In this document: one piece after another, positions 7,769-14,567 of the stretch
Layout of the letters: each line of letters opens with the position of its first letter
Position numbering within the stretch: the stretch's first letter is position 1
Translations under genes and position numbers: made by a program
Source of the DNA: HGM13006 sp963650135
GTDB lineage: Bacteria > Bacillota > Clostridia > Oscillospirales > Oscillospiraceae
Assembly: GCA_963650135.1 (NCBI GenBank)
Contig: CAVJLG010000077.1
Coordinates: 1-38,518 of the forward strand
Reading direction: 5' to 3'
Length of the DNA stretch: 38,518 bases
The notes under the pieces: generated by a model
The model's input: the letters and a program-made list of their open reading frames with translations, nothing else
The model's database searches: none
Told to the model about the DNA's origin: nothing

Positions 7769-8371
7769 ATGAAAAAAGGTTCCCTTCGCCGTCTGACGAT
7801 GGCGGCACTCTGCGGCGCGGTGGCATTCGTGCTGATGTTTTTCAGCTTCTCCGTCCCGGTGATTTCCCCCTTTGCGGAATTTGACTTTTCCGCGCTGCCG
7901 GAGCTCATCGGCGGGTTTATTCTGGGCCCCATCGGCGCGGTAGAGATCATCGTGGTAAAAATCGGTCTCAAGCTGCTGTTTAAGGGCAGCAGCTCCCTGA
8001 TGACCGGTGAGCTGATGAATCTCATTCTCAGCCTTGCCTATGTGCTCCCGGCGCTCTGGTACTATCGCCGTCACCGCACCAAGCATGGGGCTGTGGTAGG
8101 TCTGGCCCTGGGCACGGTCATCAGCGTGGTAGTGTCCATTTTCACCAATGTCTATGTGATCTTCCCGCTGTACATTAAGCTCTATGGCATGAACTGGGAC
8201 AGCATCATCGACATGTGCTCCGCCGTCAACCCCTGGATCAAGAGCATTCCCACCATGGTGGCATTCTCCGTGGTACCCTTTAACCTGATCTCCCGGGTGG
8301 TCACCTCGCTGATTACCCTGCTAGTCTATAAGAAAATCAGCGTGCCCATGAAGCGGCTCGCCCTTGCATAA
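7769..8371 (+). CDS. ribU: Riboflavin ECF transporter S-component
   Basis: 200 residues starting MKKGSLRRLTMAALCG after GGAGG at 7756-7760. There are about six membrane helices. The early ALCGAVAFVLMFF helix, the FDFSALPELIGGFILGP stretch and FTNVYVIFPLY are typical of RibU-type S-components, which bind riboflavin and dock to a shared EcfA-EcfA'-EcfT module. No energising module is in the window, so it must use one encoded elsewhere (group II ECF). The FMN riboswitch in the leader independently supports riboflavin as ligand. An upstream in-frame ATG at 7700 lies inside the terminator and has no ribosome-binding site. Confidence 0.93.
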   Translation: MKKGSLRRLTMAALCGAVAFVLMFFSFSVPVISPFAEFDFSALPELIGGFILGPIGAVEIIVVKIGLKLLFKGSSSLMTGELMNLILSLAYVLPALWYYRRHRTKHGAVVGLALGTVISVVVSIFTNVYVIFPLYIKLYGMNWDSIIDMCSAVNPWIKSIPTMVAFSVVPFNLISRVVTSLITLLVYKKISVPMKRLALA

Positions 8372-8390
8372 CGAAATGGAGGAATCATCT

Positions 8391-8879
8391 ATGAATTTCA
8401 GTGTGGACAAATCCCTGACCTTCTCCCAGGCAGTGGAGCTGATGTTTGAAAAGCTGGGACATTCCAAGATCATGGCCCTCGCCAGCTCGGTGGAGGACTA
8501 TGTGATGGTGCGCAATGTCAGCTGCCTGTTTTACGATCAGAAAATCTGGTTCAAAACCGACAAGAACTTCCGGAAGACCCAGCAGCTCTTCCAGAATCCC
8601 CATGTTGCCCTGTGCTGGAGCGGTGTGCAGGTAGAGGGCATTGCGGAGAACAAAGGCCTGGTGGTCGATGAGCCCGGGCGGAAGTTTGAGGCGCTCTACA
8701 AGGAATACCTCTGGGGCAGCTACAACAAATACTCCCATGAGGATACGGAAATCATCATTGAAGTCACCCCGAAATATGTGGAAATCTGGGACACCAGCGA
8801 AGACAACTACGCCTACCAGATTTTCATCGACTTTGAAACCCAGTCGGTAACCGTCAAGCCCTACGATCAAACCAAATGA
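8391..8879 (+). CDS. Pyridoxamine 5'-phosphate oxidase-like FMN-binding split-barrel protein
   Basis: 162 residues, starting MNFSVDKSLTFSQAVELM after GGAGGAATCATCT and 19 bases after ribU. The pattern (LASSVEDYVMVRNVSCLFYDQKIWFKTDKNFRKTQQL, then NPHVALCW) is that of the PNPOx-like split-barrel fold used for FMN or related flavin/F420/heme cofactors. It lies in the same transcript as ribU and hence under FMN-riboswitch control, which fits a flavin-binding protein whose abundance tracks flavin supply. The substrate is unknown. The aromatic-rich acidic C-terminus is typical of clostridial members. Confidence 0.85.
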   Translation: MNFSVDKSLTFSQAVELMFEKLGHSKIMALASSVEDYVMVRNVSCLFYDQKIWFKTDKNFRKTQQLFQNPHVALCWSGVQVEGIAENKGLVVDEPGRKFEALYKEYLWGSYNKYSHEDTEIIIEVTPKYVEIWDTSEDNYAYQIFIDFETQSVTVKPYDQTK

Positions 8880-8884
8880 GACAA

Positions 8885-8921
8885 CATGCGGGACAGGAAA
8901 TGTATCCTGTCCCGCATTTTT
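8885..8921 (+). terminator. Terminator of the ribU operon
   Basis: ATGCGGGACAGGA (8886-8898) pairs with TCCTGTCCCGCAT (8905-8917), followed by TTTTA. Because of its symmetry it may also stop the convergent mogA transcript. Confidence 0.9.
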
Positions 8922-8927
8922 ATGGCT

Positions 8928-9443
8928 TTATTCGTGATGATGGTGATGGTGCTCTTCCCCGCAGTTGGCCGTCTCGCCTCGGAGAATTTCAATGCCGTGG
9001 TGGATGGGCTTTAATACCGCAGAAAGGTTCTCGGTAGAGGCCTTCCGGCTGCCAGGGAGATTGACAATCAGCGTCTCGCCCCGGATACCCGCCGCCTCCC
9101 GGCTCAGGCAGGCCTTATCGGTAATGGTCATGCTGAACGCCCGCATGGCCTCGGGAATGCCCCTGGTTTCCCGTTCAATCACCGACAGGGTTGCCTCAGG
9201 GGTGATATCCCTGGGAGAGAAACCTGTGCCGCCGGTGGTCAACGCCAGGCAGACCCCCAGCTCGTCGCTGCAATGGCGCAGCTCCTGGGCAATTTGATCG
9301 TATTCATCGGGGATGATCTTGGTGTAAACCACCTGATAGCCCGCCTCATTGAGCATCTCCACCAGTGCAGGGCCGCTGGTATCCACCCGCTCGCCCCGGC
9401 TGCCCTTATCGCTGACTGTAATCACCGCTGCCGTCCATTCCAT
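8928..9443 (-). CDS. mog: MogA/MoaB-family molybdopterin adenylyltransferase with His6 tail
   Basis: 171 residues. The start MEWTAAVITVSDKGSRG overlaps the moaC stop by one base (TAATG). The MoCF-binding fold is evident: VITVSDKGSRGERVD, LALTTGGTGFSPRDITPEA and LIVNLPGSRKASTENL. MogA adenylates molybdopterin before Mo insertion by MoeA. The C-terminus ends in six consecutive His and Glu, encoded by mixed CAC/CAT codons, so it is a natural metal-binding tail. Last gene of the moeA-moaA-moaC-mog operon. Confidence 0.92.
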   Translation of the reverse strand: MEWTAAVITVSDKGSRGERVDTSGPALVEMLNEAGYQVVYTKIIPDEYDQIAQELRHCSDELGVCLALTTGGTGFSPRDITPEATLSVIERETRGIPEAMRAFSMTITDKACLSREAAGIRGETLIVNLPGSRKASTENLSAVLKPIHHGIEILRGETANCGEEHHHHHHE

Positions 9444-9925
9444 TATGCCTGCTCCTCTCTGATAAAATCCCCGGACTTTCCGCCGGTTTTCCGCAGCAGA
9501 CGAATATTGTCGATGACCATATCCTTCTGCACCGCCTTGCACATATCATATACCGTCAGCGCCGCCACAGATACCGCAGTGAGCGCCTCCATCTCCACAC
9601 CGGTCGCGCCGGTGCAGGTGGTGGTGGCAGTAATCTCTACGGCGCAGTCTTCATCGTTGAGCCGGAAGTCAATATCCACGCCGGAAATCATAATGGGGTG
9701 GCACATGGGGATGATATGGGGCGTATTTTTTGCCCCCATAATACCGCCGATCTGCGCCGTTCCCAGCACATCGCCCTTTTTCATACCGCCGGTACGAATG
9801 AGCTCCAGCGTCTCCAGATTCACCAGCACCCGCCCTGCCGCAATGGCAGTACGGTGCGTCTCCTTTTTATCGCTGACGTTCACCATCCGGGCTCTGCCAG
9901 ATTCATTAAAATGAGAAAAGTCCAT
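9443..9925 (-). CDS. moaC: Cyclic pyranopterin monophosphate synthase MoaC
   Basis: 160 residues starting MDFSHFNESGRARMVNVS after GGAGGCTAGT; an ATG four codons earlier overlaps that ribosome-binding site. Conserved MoaC blocks are present: RTAIAAGRV, QIGGIMGAKNTPHIIPMCHP, TGVEMEALTAVSVAALTVYDMCKA and QKDM. MoaC converts the 3',8-cyclo-GTP product of MoaA to cPMP. It is one base from the moaA stop, so tightly coupled in translation. Confidence 0.96.
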   Translation of the reverse strand: MDFSHFNESGRARMVNVSDKKETHRTAIAAGRVLVNLETLELIRTGGMKKGDVLGTAQIGGIMGAKNTPHIIPMCHPIMISGVDIDFRLNDEDCAVEITATTTCTGATGVEMEALTAVSVAALTVYDMCKAVQKDMVIDNIRLLRKTGGKSGDFIREEQA

Positions 9926-9926
9926 A

Positions 9927-10880
9927 CTAGCCTCCAATGGTGTTCATATTCCGTCCTGCCTGGCTGCTGTGGTGGGCGTCCAATGCCCCGTGCATCTTGG
10001 GCTTTGCCAGGATTGCAGAAATCATCGCTTCCCGCAGAGCGTCGCCGTGCAGTCCCCGCAGCGGAATTTCCTGATTCGAGTGCAGGCAGGGCTTTAGCGC
10101 TCCCTCCGAGGTCAGCCGCAGCCGATTGCAGCTGCCGCAGAAATGCCGGCTTAGAGGACTGATGAGCCCCACACGTCCGGCCGCCCCCGGCAGCTGATAA
10201 AGCCGCGCCACACCGCCGTCGTCAGGCATAGGACTCAGCTCCGGCACCCGATCCAACACGGTCTGACCGGGCAAATAGGCGCCCTCGCCGAATTCCGCGC
10301 CCGGCCCCATGGGCATCAGTTCAATAAACCGCAGTTCAATGGGATGCTCCCGGGTCATTTCCACAAAATCCGGGATTTCTCCGTCGTTAAAGCCGCCCAT
10401 AAGCACCGTATTGATTTTGATGGGAGTCATGCCCACATTTCGCGCCGCTTCAATGCCACGAAGCACCCGATGAATGTCACCGCCGCCGGTAATGCTGCGG
10501 TATTTCTCCGGGTCCATGGTGTCAAGGCTGACGTTCACACGCTTGACCCCGGCCCGGTGCAGAGCTTCCGCCTGCTGCTCCAGCAAAATCCCGTTGGTGG
10601 TAATCACCACCTCTTGAATACCGGGAATCTGAGAAATTCCGGCGCAAAGGTCCGCACAGCCCAGCCGCACCAGAGGTTCGCCTCCGGTAACGCGGACCTT
10701 TTTGACCCCCAATTCCGCCGCCATGGAGACGATCTCCAGGATCTCCTCATACCGCAGAATATCCTGATGGCTGAGCTTACACACGCCATCCTCCGGCATG
10801 CAATACCGGCATCGGAGATTGCATCGGTCCGTGATAGACACCCGGAGATAGGTAATCTCCCGGTTAAACTGATCTTTCAT
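9927..10880 (-). CDS. moaA: GTP 3',8-cyclase MoaA
   Basis: 317 residues. The radical-SAM cluster C20-x3-C24-x2-C27 (CNLRCRYC) is followed by the GGEPL SAM motif. The second [4Fe-4S] site is C248-x2-C251 with C265 (CGSCNRLRLTSEGALKPC). The protein ends in Gly-Gly, essential in MoaA. It makes 3',8-cyclo-7,8-dihydro-GTP, the first step of molybdopterin synthesis. It starts three bases after the preceding gene and its ribosome-binding site is weak, suggesting translational coupling. Confidence 0.97.
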   Translation of the reverse strand: MKDQFNREITYLRVSITDRCNLRCRYCMPEDGVCKLSHQDILRYEEILEIVSMAAELGVKKVRVTGGEPLVRLGCADLCAGISQIPGIQEVVITTNGILLEQQAEALHRAGVKRVNVSLDTMDPEKYRSITGGGDIHRVLRGIEAARNVGMTPIKINTVLMGGFNDGEIPDFVEMTREHPIELRFIELMPMGPGAEFGEGAYLPGQTVLDRVPELSPMPDDGGVARLYQLPGAAGRVGLISPLSRHFCGSCNRLRLTSEGALKPCLHSNQEIPLRGLHGDALREAMISAILAKPKMHGALDAHHSSQAGRNMNTIGG

Positions 10881-10883
10881 GCA

Positions 10884-11906
10884 TTAGTACCGTCCAAACG
10901 TACAGTTGGGCCAATGGCAGCCGTCACAGCTCTGGCAGAAGCCGCCGTCACCCAGCCGTACAAAGTCTTCCTTTGTAAACTTCACCCCGGTAAAAATCTG
11001 GGGCAGCACCACATCCAGGGTGGTGGTGGGTAGCTTCACTGCAGCACCGGGCACACCCACAATGCAGGTATCCCCTGCATAGGCCACCAGCAGCATATTA
11101 CCGGGCTGGGAGGGCATACCATAGGTCACAACCTGCGCGCCTGCCCCGGCAATGGCCGTGGGGGTCAGATCATCGGGGTCCACACTCATGCCGCCGGTCA
11201 TCAGGATCAGGTCCGCCCCAGCGTCCATAAACTCCTTCAGTGCTGCATTCAGCATCGAAAGATCATCGTCGCAGATTTTGCAGCCGATCACCTCAGAGGG
11301 ATACTGGCCCACCTTGGCCCGAAGTACCGGCTCAAACTTATCCTGGATGCGTCCGGTGTAGATCTCACTGCCGGTAATAATAAAGGCGACCTTTTTCTTT
11401 TGATAGGGCAGCAGCTGCATCAGCGGTTCGTCCGCCTCATGACACAGCCGCTCGGCCTCGATGATCTGGCTTTCCTGGGTGGTCAGCGGAATAATCCGCA
11501 TGGAGCAGAGCTTGCCCCCCACCTCCACCGGGTAGTGGTCGGGAATGGAGCTGATGGTAATATCGCCGATGGAGTTGATGGCCCGCTGGAGGGGAACATT
11601 CACCTGGAACATGCCGCGAACACCGGCCTTCTGCACCATTTTTCCTTCGCTGGGGCCGGAATATACGCCGCCCTCCACCTGACATAGCTTCGAAAGGCGC
11701 AGGGCCGCATCCTCTTCATGGATTTCCCCGGCGTTCTCCTCCCAAATATAAATGTGGTTTTTGCCGATATTCTTGAGCTTTTCCACATCCTCCTGGGTAA
11801 TCACCTGGCCCCGATGGAATGCCGCGCCCTTAAAATGATCGTCAATGGCTGTAATATCGTGACAGAGGGTCAAGCCCACTGCATCTTCTACTCGAACTTT
11901 TTTCAT
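10884..11906 (-). CDS. Molybdopterin-binding (MoCF) domain protein with C-terminal Cys cluster
   Basis: 340 residues, overlapping the moeA stop by four bases (ATGA). Residues 165-310 form a MoeA/MogA-type molybdopterin-binding domain: VAFIITGSEIYTGRIQDKFE, LILMTGGMSVDPDDLTP, GNMLLVAY and VGVPGAAVKLPTTTLDVVLP. The N-terminal half differs from MoeA domains I/II. The last 20 residues carry C-x2-C-x2-C-x4-C (CQSCDGCHWPNC), which could hold a metal or Fe-S cluster. Similar proteins occur beside moeA in Clostridia, but their function is not defined as far as I know. A role in delivering or modifying Moco for the molybdoenzyme upstream is plausible. Confidence 0.85.
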   Translation of the reverse strand: MKKVRVEDAVGLTLCHDITAIDDHFKGAAFHRGQVITQEDVEKLKNIGKNHIYIWEENAGEIHEEDAALRLSKLCQVEGGVYSGPSEGKMVQKAGVRGMFQVNVPLQRAINSIGDITISSIPDHYPVEVGGKLCSMRIIPLTTQESQIIEAERLCHEADEPLMQLLPYQKKKVAFIITGSEIYTGRIQDKFEPVLRAKVGQYPSEVIGCKICDDDLSMLNAALKEFMDAGADLILMTGGMSVDPDDLTPTAIAGAGAQVVTYGMPSQPGNMLLVAYAGDTCIVGVPGAAVKLPTTTLDVVLPQIFTGVKFTKEDFVRLGDGGFCQSCDGCHWPNCTFGRY

Positions 11907-13141
11907 AGTGTTCCTCCGTTTTTCCCGTCAATCCAAAATCCCTGCAAAACCGTTCCCTTGGGCAGCGGTCCGCTTCCCGGGGGAACCAGGGCCAGCACAT
12001 TGCAGCCCACCATGGTGTGGAGAATGCCATTGCCCTGCTCGCCGGTGATATGCATACCGACGGTGCCGCCGCTGAGCTCCAGCTTGCCCCGCAGCAGGCG
12101 CGGCTTGGGACTCTTCTTCGGAAAATCCTCCAGCAGTGTCACCGGAATCTGCTCCAGCGCCCAGTTCTTTCTGCCGCAGAGCTTCCGAATGGCAGGCAAT
12201 ACTGCTGCATAGAACGCCGTCATACTGGACGCAGGATTGCCGGACAGGCAGCACACCAGCGCCTTTCCAATGGTGCCAAAGCAGCACTTTCCGCCGGGCT
12301 TGAGCTGCATGTTCTGCATGAGCACCGTGCCCCCTGCCGCCTGAAGCGCATCGGGCGTCAGGTCATAATCTCCCACCGACACGCCGCCGGTGGTAATAAT
12401 CACATCGCAGGCCTGAGCCGCCTGGGAAAATGCCGCAGCAATTTCCTCCACCGTATCCCCGGGGCAGCCGAAAAACTCCGTCACGCACCCCGTATCCTGG
12501 AGTGCCCCCTGGAATGTATAGCGATTGGAGTTGACAATTTTTCCGCCGGTCAAGGCCTCGCCAACGCCGCACAGCTCGCTTCCGGTGGTGATAATACCAG
12601 CCAACGGACGGCGATATACCTTGGGCTCCGCCAGATTCTGCGTAGCTAGGGTTCCCATCAACGCGCTGTCGATGACCATGCCCTGCTCTGCCACCACGTC
12701 TCCTGCGGTTAAATCCTCGCCCCGGAGCACAATATTGCTTCCGCTGCGGTATGCCTTATGCAGGGTGACGCTGCTTGCCGTAAATTCGGTATCTTCAAAT
12801 TTGCAGACGCAATCGGCCCCCAGCGGAATGGGCGCACCGGTAAGGATCTTGGCGGCAGTGCCCCGCACCACGCGCTTTTTGCCCACGCTGCCTGCGGGAA
12901 TCTCCTCCAAAATGCGCAGGGTCACCGGGCTTTCCGGCGTTGCTCCCTGGCTATCCTCCCCACGGAATGCATAGCCGTCAAAGGGAGAACGGTCAAAGGG
13001 CGGCACATCGCTCTCTGCCCGGACCGTCTCGCCCAGAACCCGCCCCATGGATGCCGTTAAGGGCACATATTCCATGCTAACCGGCTGAACCTGCGCGGCC
13101 AGCAGTCGAGCTGCCTCCTGAAACTCCAGATTCTTTTGCAT
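11903..13141 (-). CDS. moeA: Molybdopterin molybdenumtransferase MoeA
   Basis: 412 residues starting MQKNLEFQEAARLL after GGAGGGAAAATC. MoeA motifs appear in order: PPFDRSPFDGYAF, KILTGAPIP, the domain-III MoCF motif TTGSELCGVGE, IITTGGVSVGDYD, and LSGNPASSMTAF before the C-terminal beta domain. MoeA inserts molybdate into adenylated molybdopterin. First gene of the Moco operon, behind a leader with a terminator, so probably regulated by attenuation. moaD, moaE, mobA and molybdate transport genes are not in the window. Confidence 0.96.
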   Translation of the reverse strand: MQKNLEFQEAARLLAAQVQPVSMEYVPLTASMGRVLGETVRAESDVPPFDRSPFDGYAFRGEDSQGATPESPVTLRILEEIPAGSVGKKRVVRGTAAKILTGAPIPLGADCVCKFEDTEFTASSVTLHKAYRSGSNIVLRGEDLTAGDVVAEQGMVIDSALMGTLATQNLAEPKVYRRPLAGIITTGSELCGVGEALTGGKIVNSNRYTFQGALQDTGCVTEFFGCPGDTVEEIAAAFSQAAQACDVIITTGGVSVGDYDLTPDALQAAGGTVLMQNMQLKPGGKCCFGTIGKALVCCLSGNPASSMTAFYAAVLPAIRKLCGRKNWALEQIPVTLLEDFPKKSPKPRLLRGKLELSGGTVGMHITGEQGNGILHTMVGCNVLALVPPGSGPLPKGTVLQGFWIDGKNGGTL

Positions 13142-13158
13142 GATTTTCCCTCCAAACG

Positions 13159-13195
13159 AAAAAGTACAGCTCTGCCAAAAAGGACAGAGCTGTAC
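13159..13195 (-). terminator. Attenuator-type terminator just upstream of moeA
   Basis: On the minus strand GTACAGCTCTG (13195-13185) pairs with CAGAGCTGTAC (13174-13164) around TCC/GG and a T-loop, followed by TTTTTCG. It ends ten bases before the moeA ribosome-binding site and inside the moeA transcript, so it must be conditional. Confidence 0.8.
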
Positions 13196-13390
13196 CATGT
13201 GATCTGCACAAGCCCTCTCCTTTTCGGCAGCACAGGCTGCATAGAAAGGCTGCTTGGTTTCCCTTGCAGCCCTGTGACCGTTTTCCGGCCAGGAACCGAA
13301 ATCTTAGCCCATGGACCTTAGACTCCGGCACTCGGAGAAGTATTCCGCCGCAATGCGGAGATAATTTCCATAGAGGTGCGCCCAATCGAC
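13196..13390 (-). ncRNA. Structured leader RNA of the Moco operon, candidate Moco/Tuco-type riboswitch
   Basis: Between promoter and terminator the minus-strand RNA can fold as a nested aptamer. CTTCTCC pairs with GGAGAGG as outer stem, TTTCGG with CCGAAA inside it, CACAGG with CCTGTG, and GGCTGC with GCAGCC closing an A/G-rich loop (AAGGGAAACCAA). A small CCGGAAAACGG hairpin and a CTCCG/CGGAG hairpin complete it. Position before moeA and the following terminator point to a cofactor-sensing riboswitch. I could not align it to the Moco motif consensus by eye, so the class is inferred from context. Confidence 0.5.
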
Positions 13391-13400
13391 GCACCTCTAT
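13370..13400. promoter_or_regulatory. 31-bp perfect dyad overlapping the moeA promoter, probable operator
   Basis: ATAGAGGTGCG (13370-13380), nine bases, then CGCACCTCTAT (13390-13400). It reaches from the edge of the -10 box across the likely start site, the position of a repressor operator. It does not resemble the ModE site. Confidence 0.5.
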
Positions 13401-13427
13401 GATACACGAAATTCAGAAAAAACGCAA
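13399..13427 (-). promoter_or_regulatory. Promoter of the Moco operon
   Basis: On the minus strand TTGCGT (13427-13422), 17-base spacer, TATCAT (13404-13399). Confidence 0.55.
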
Positions 13428-13455
13428 CCGGGAATATATTTTCCACAGGAAATCC

Positions 13456-13500
13456 CGCCGACATACTACAAATAACGAAGTTATGGCGCAAAAGATCCGC
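13456..13500. repeat. Structured direct repeat, copy 1
   Basis: It starts CGCCGACATACTA, then AATAACGAAGTTAT, and ends GGCGCAAAAGATCCGC. The CGCC and GGCG ends can pair around the TAAC-GAA-GTTA hairpin. A second copy is at 13561-13621. Together with 13501-13560, which holds no gene, it fills the gap between the Moco promoter and the BKACE stop. Confidence 0.7.
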
Positions 13501-13560
13501 GATAAACCTTTCTGCGCACTCTTTCAGCGCGAGATTTTGTGTCGTAACGAGGTTTTCTTC

Positions 13561-13621
13561 CGCCGACATACTATGGGTATTTCAAGGAAGAAATAACGAA
13601 GTTACGGCGCAAAAGATCCGC
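13561..13621. repeat. Structured direct repeat, copy 2 (with 16-base insertion)
   Basis: Same ends and core as copy 1 (CGCCGACATACTA ... AATAACGAAGTTA ... GGCGCAAAAGATCCGC), with 16 extra bases between the first block and the core. It begins nine bases after the BKACE stop, so it could act as a 3' structure for that transcript. Unclassified; could be a REP/MITE-like element. Confidence 0.7.
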
Positions 13622-13629
13622 TGAAAGAA

Positions 13630-14532
13630 TTAGCCCTCGTCGCGGAGGCAGTTTCTGGTAATGCCCAGAATCTCACGGGCCTCATCAGCAGTGGCGATTT
13701 CACGGCCTGCCAGCTTTGCCAGCTCGACGGCACGCTTTACCAGCATTTCGTTGGTGGCGATGATCTTGTTGCCGTTTTCGTCCTTGCCATACATAACGTT
13801 GTCCTCCAGGCCGACCCGCAGGCCGTCGCAGCCCAGTGCCAGACCGGCCAGCATCATGGGCATATGGGCCTTGCCGATGCCGGATACGGACCAGGTTGCA
13901 CCCTTGGGCAGATGACCAACCATGAACGCAAGGTTCTCAGCGGTGCCGGGCATAGAGCCGCCAACGCCCATGATGAACTGCATATGGGGATTGCCGGGGA
14001 TACCGTGCTTGTTTACATAGTACATAGCGGAATCCAGATGGCCGGTGTCGAAAATCTCGAACTCGGGCTTCACGTCTTCCTTCACCACTTCCTCTGCCAG
14101 CTTGTTCAGAAAACGAGGGCTGTTCTCAAAGATGTAGCTGTTGGACCAGTTGAGGGTGTTGGGGTCGAAGGAGCACATCTCGGGCTTCAGCGCAGACAGA
14201 TGCTGGAGGCGCTTGTAGTCCTCATACTCGCCGCCGGAGGTGGTAAGGTTGATGATGATATCAACGCCCTCCTTCTTGCACAGCTCGCGGGTCTTCTCCA
14301 CCGCCTCGGTGAACTTCTGGAGGCTCATGGACTTATAGCCGATCTGCATCACGCCGTCCACTTCCTTGTCCTCACGAACATGGATATGGGCAATGGATGC
14401 GCCCAGCTTTGCGCAGGCAACAATCTGCTCTGCCAGCTCGTCGGCGGTGTAGGGAACGGTGGGCGCCTTATCCTTCTTGGTACCTGCGCCGCAGAGGCAC
14501 ACCTGAATCATAATCTTATTGGACTTTGCCAT
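13630..14532 (-). CDS. BKACE-family (DUF849) beta-keto acid cleavage enzyme
   Basis: 300 residues. The family (3-keto-5-aminohexanoate cleavage enzyme Kce and relatives) is a Zn-dependent TIM barrel that exchanges a beta-keto acid with acetyl-CoA, giving acetoacetate and a new acyl-CoA. The metal-binding HIHVRE (His49, His51), NLTTSGG, the EIFDTGHLDSA block and GLEDNVMYG (Glu243) are intact. It starts after AAAGGATG and lies 35 bases from the thiolase. In anaerobic phloroglucinol breakdown a member of this family (triacetate acetoacetate-lyase) cleaves 3,5-dioxohexanoate. With a transhydroxylase and a thiolase next door, that is the favoured assignment; lysine fermentation (Kce) or carnitine breakdown are alternatives, though no other genes of those pathways are seen. 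Confidence 0.9.
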   Translation of the reverse strand: MAKSNKIMIQVCLCGAGTKKDKAPTVPYTADELAEQIVACAKLGASIAHIHVREDKEVDGVMQIGYKSMSLQKFTEAVEKTRELCKKEGVDIIINLTTSGGEYEDYKRLQHLSALKPEMCSFDPNTLNWSNSYIFENSPRFLNKLAEEVVKEDVKPEFEIFDTGHLDSAMYYVNKHGIPGNPHMQFIMGVGGSMPGTAENLAFMVGHLPKGATWSVSGIGKAHMPMMLAGLALGCDGLRVGLEDNVMYGKDENGNKIIATNEMLVKRAVELAKLAGREIATADEAREILGITRNCLRDEG

Positions 14533-14567
14533 GAATATTACATCCTTTCTCAGAACCGATTATTCTC

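Noticed and set aside
8940..8957. His6 on Mog as vector or tag contamination
   Set aside because: Codons are mixed, the frame continues with native sequence, and the neighbouring terminator and genes are continuous.
13196..13390. Cobalamin, SAM, TPP or c-di-GMP riboswitch upstream of moeA
   Set aside because: None of the conserved boxes of these classes was found.
13471..13484. loxP-like recombination site (ATAACGAAGTTAT resembles a lox arm)
   Set aside because: The arm is too short, lacks the spacer and second arm, and no recombinase is nearby.
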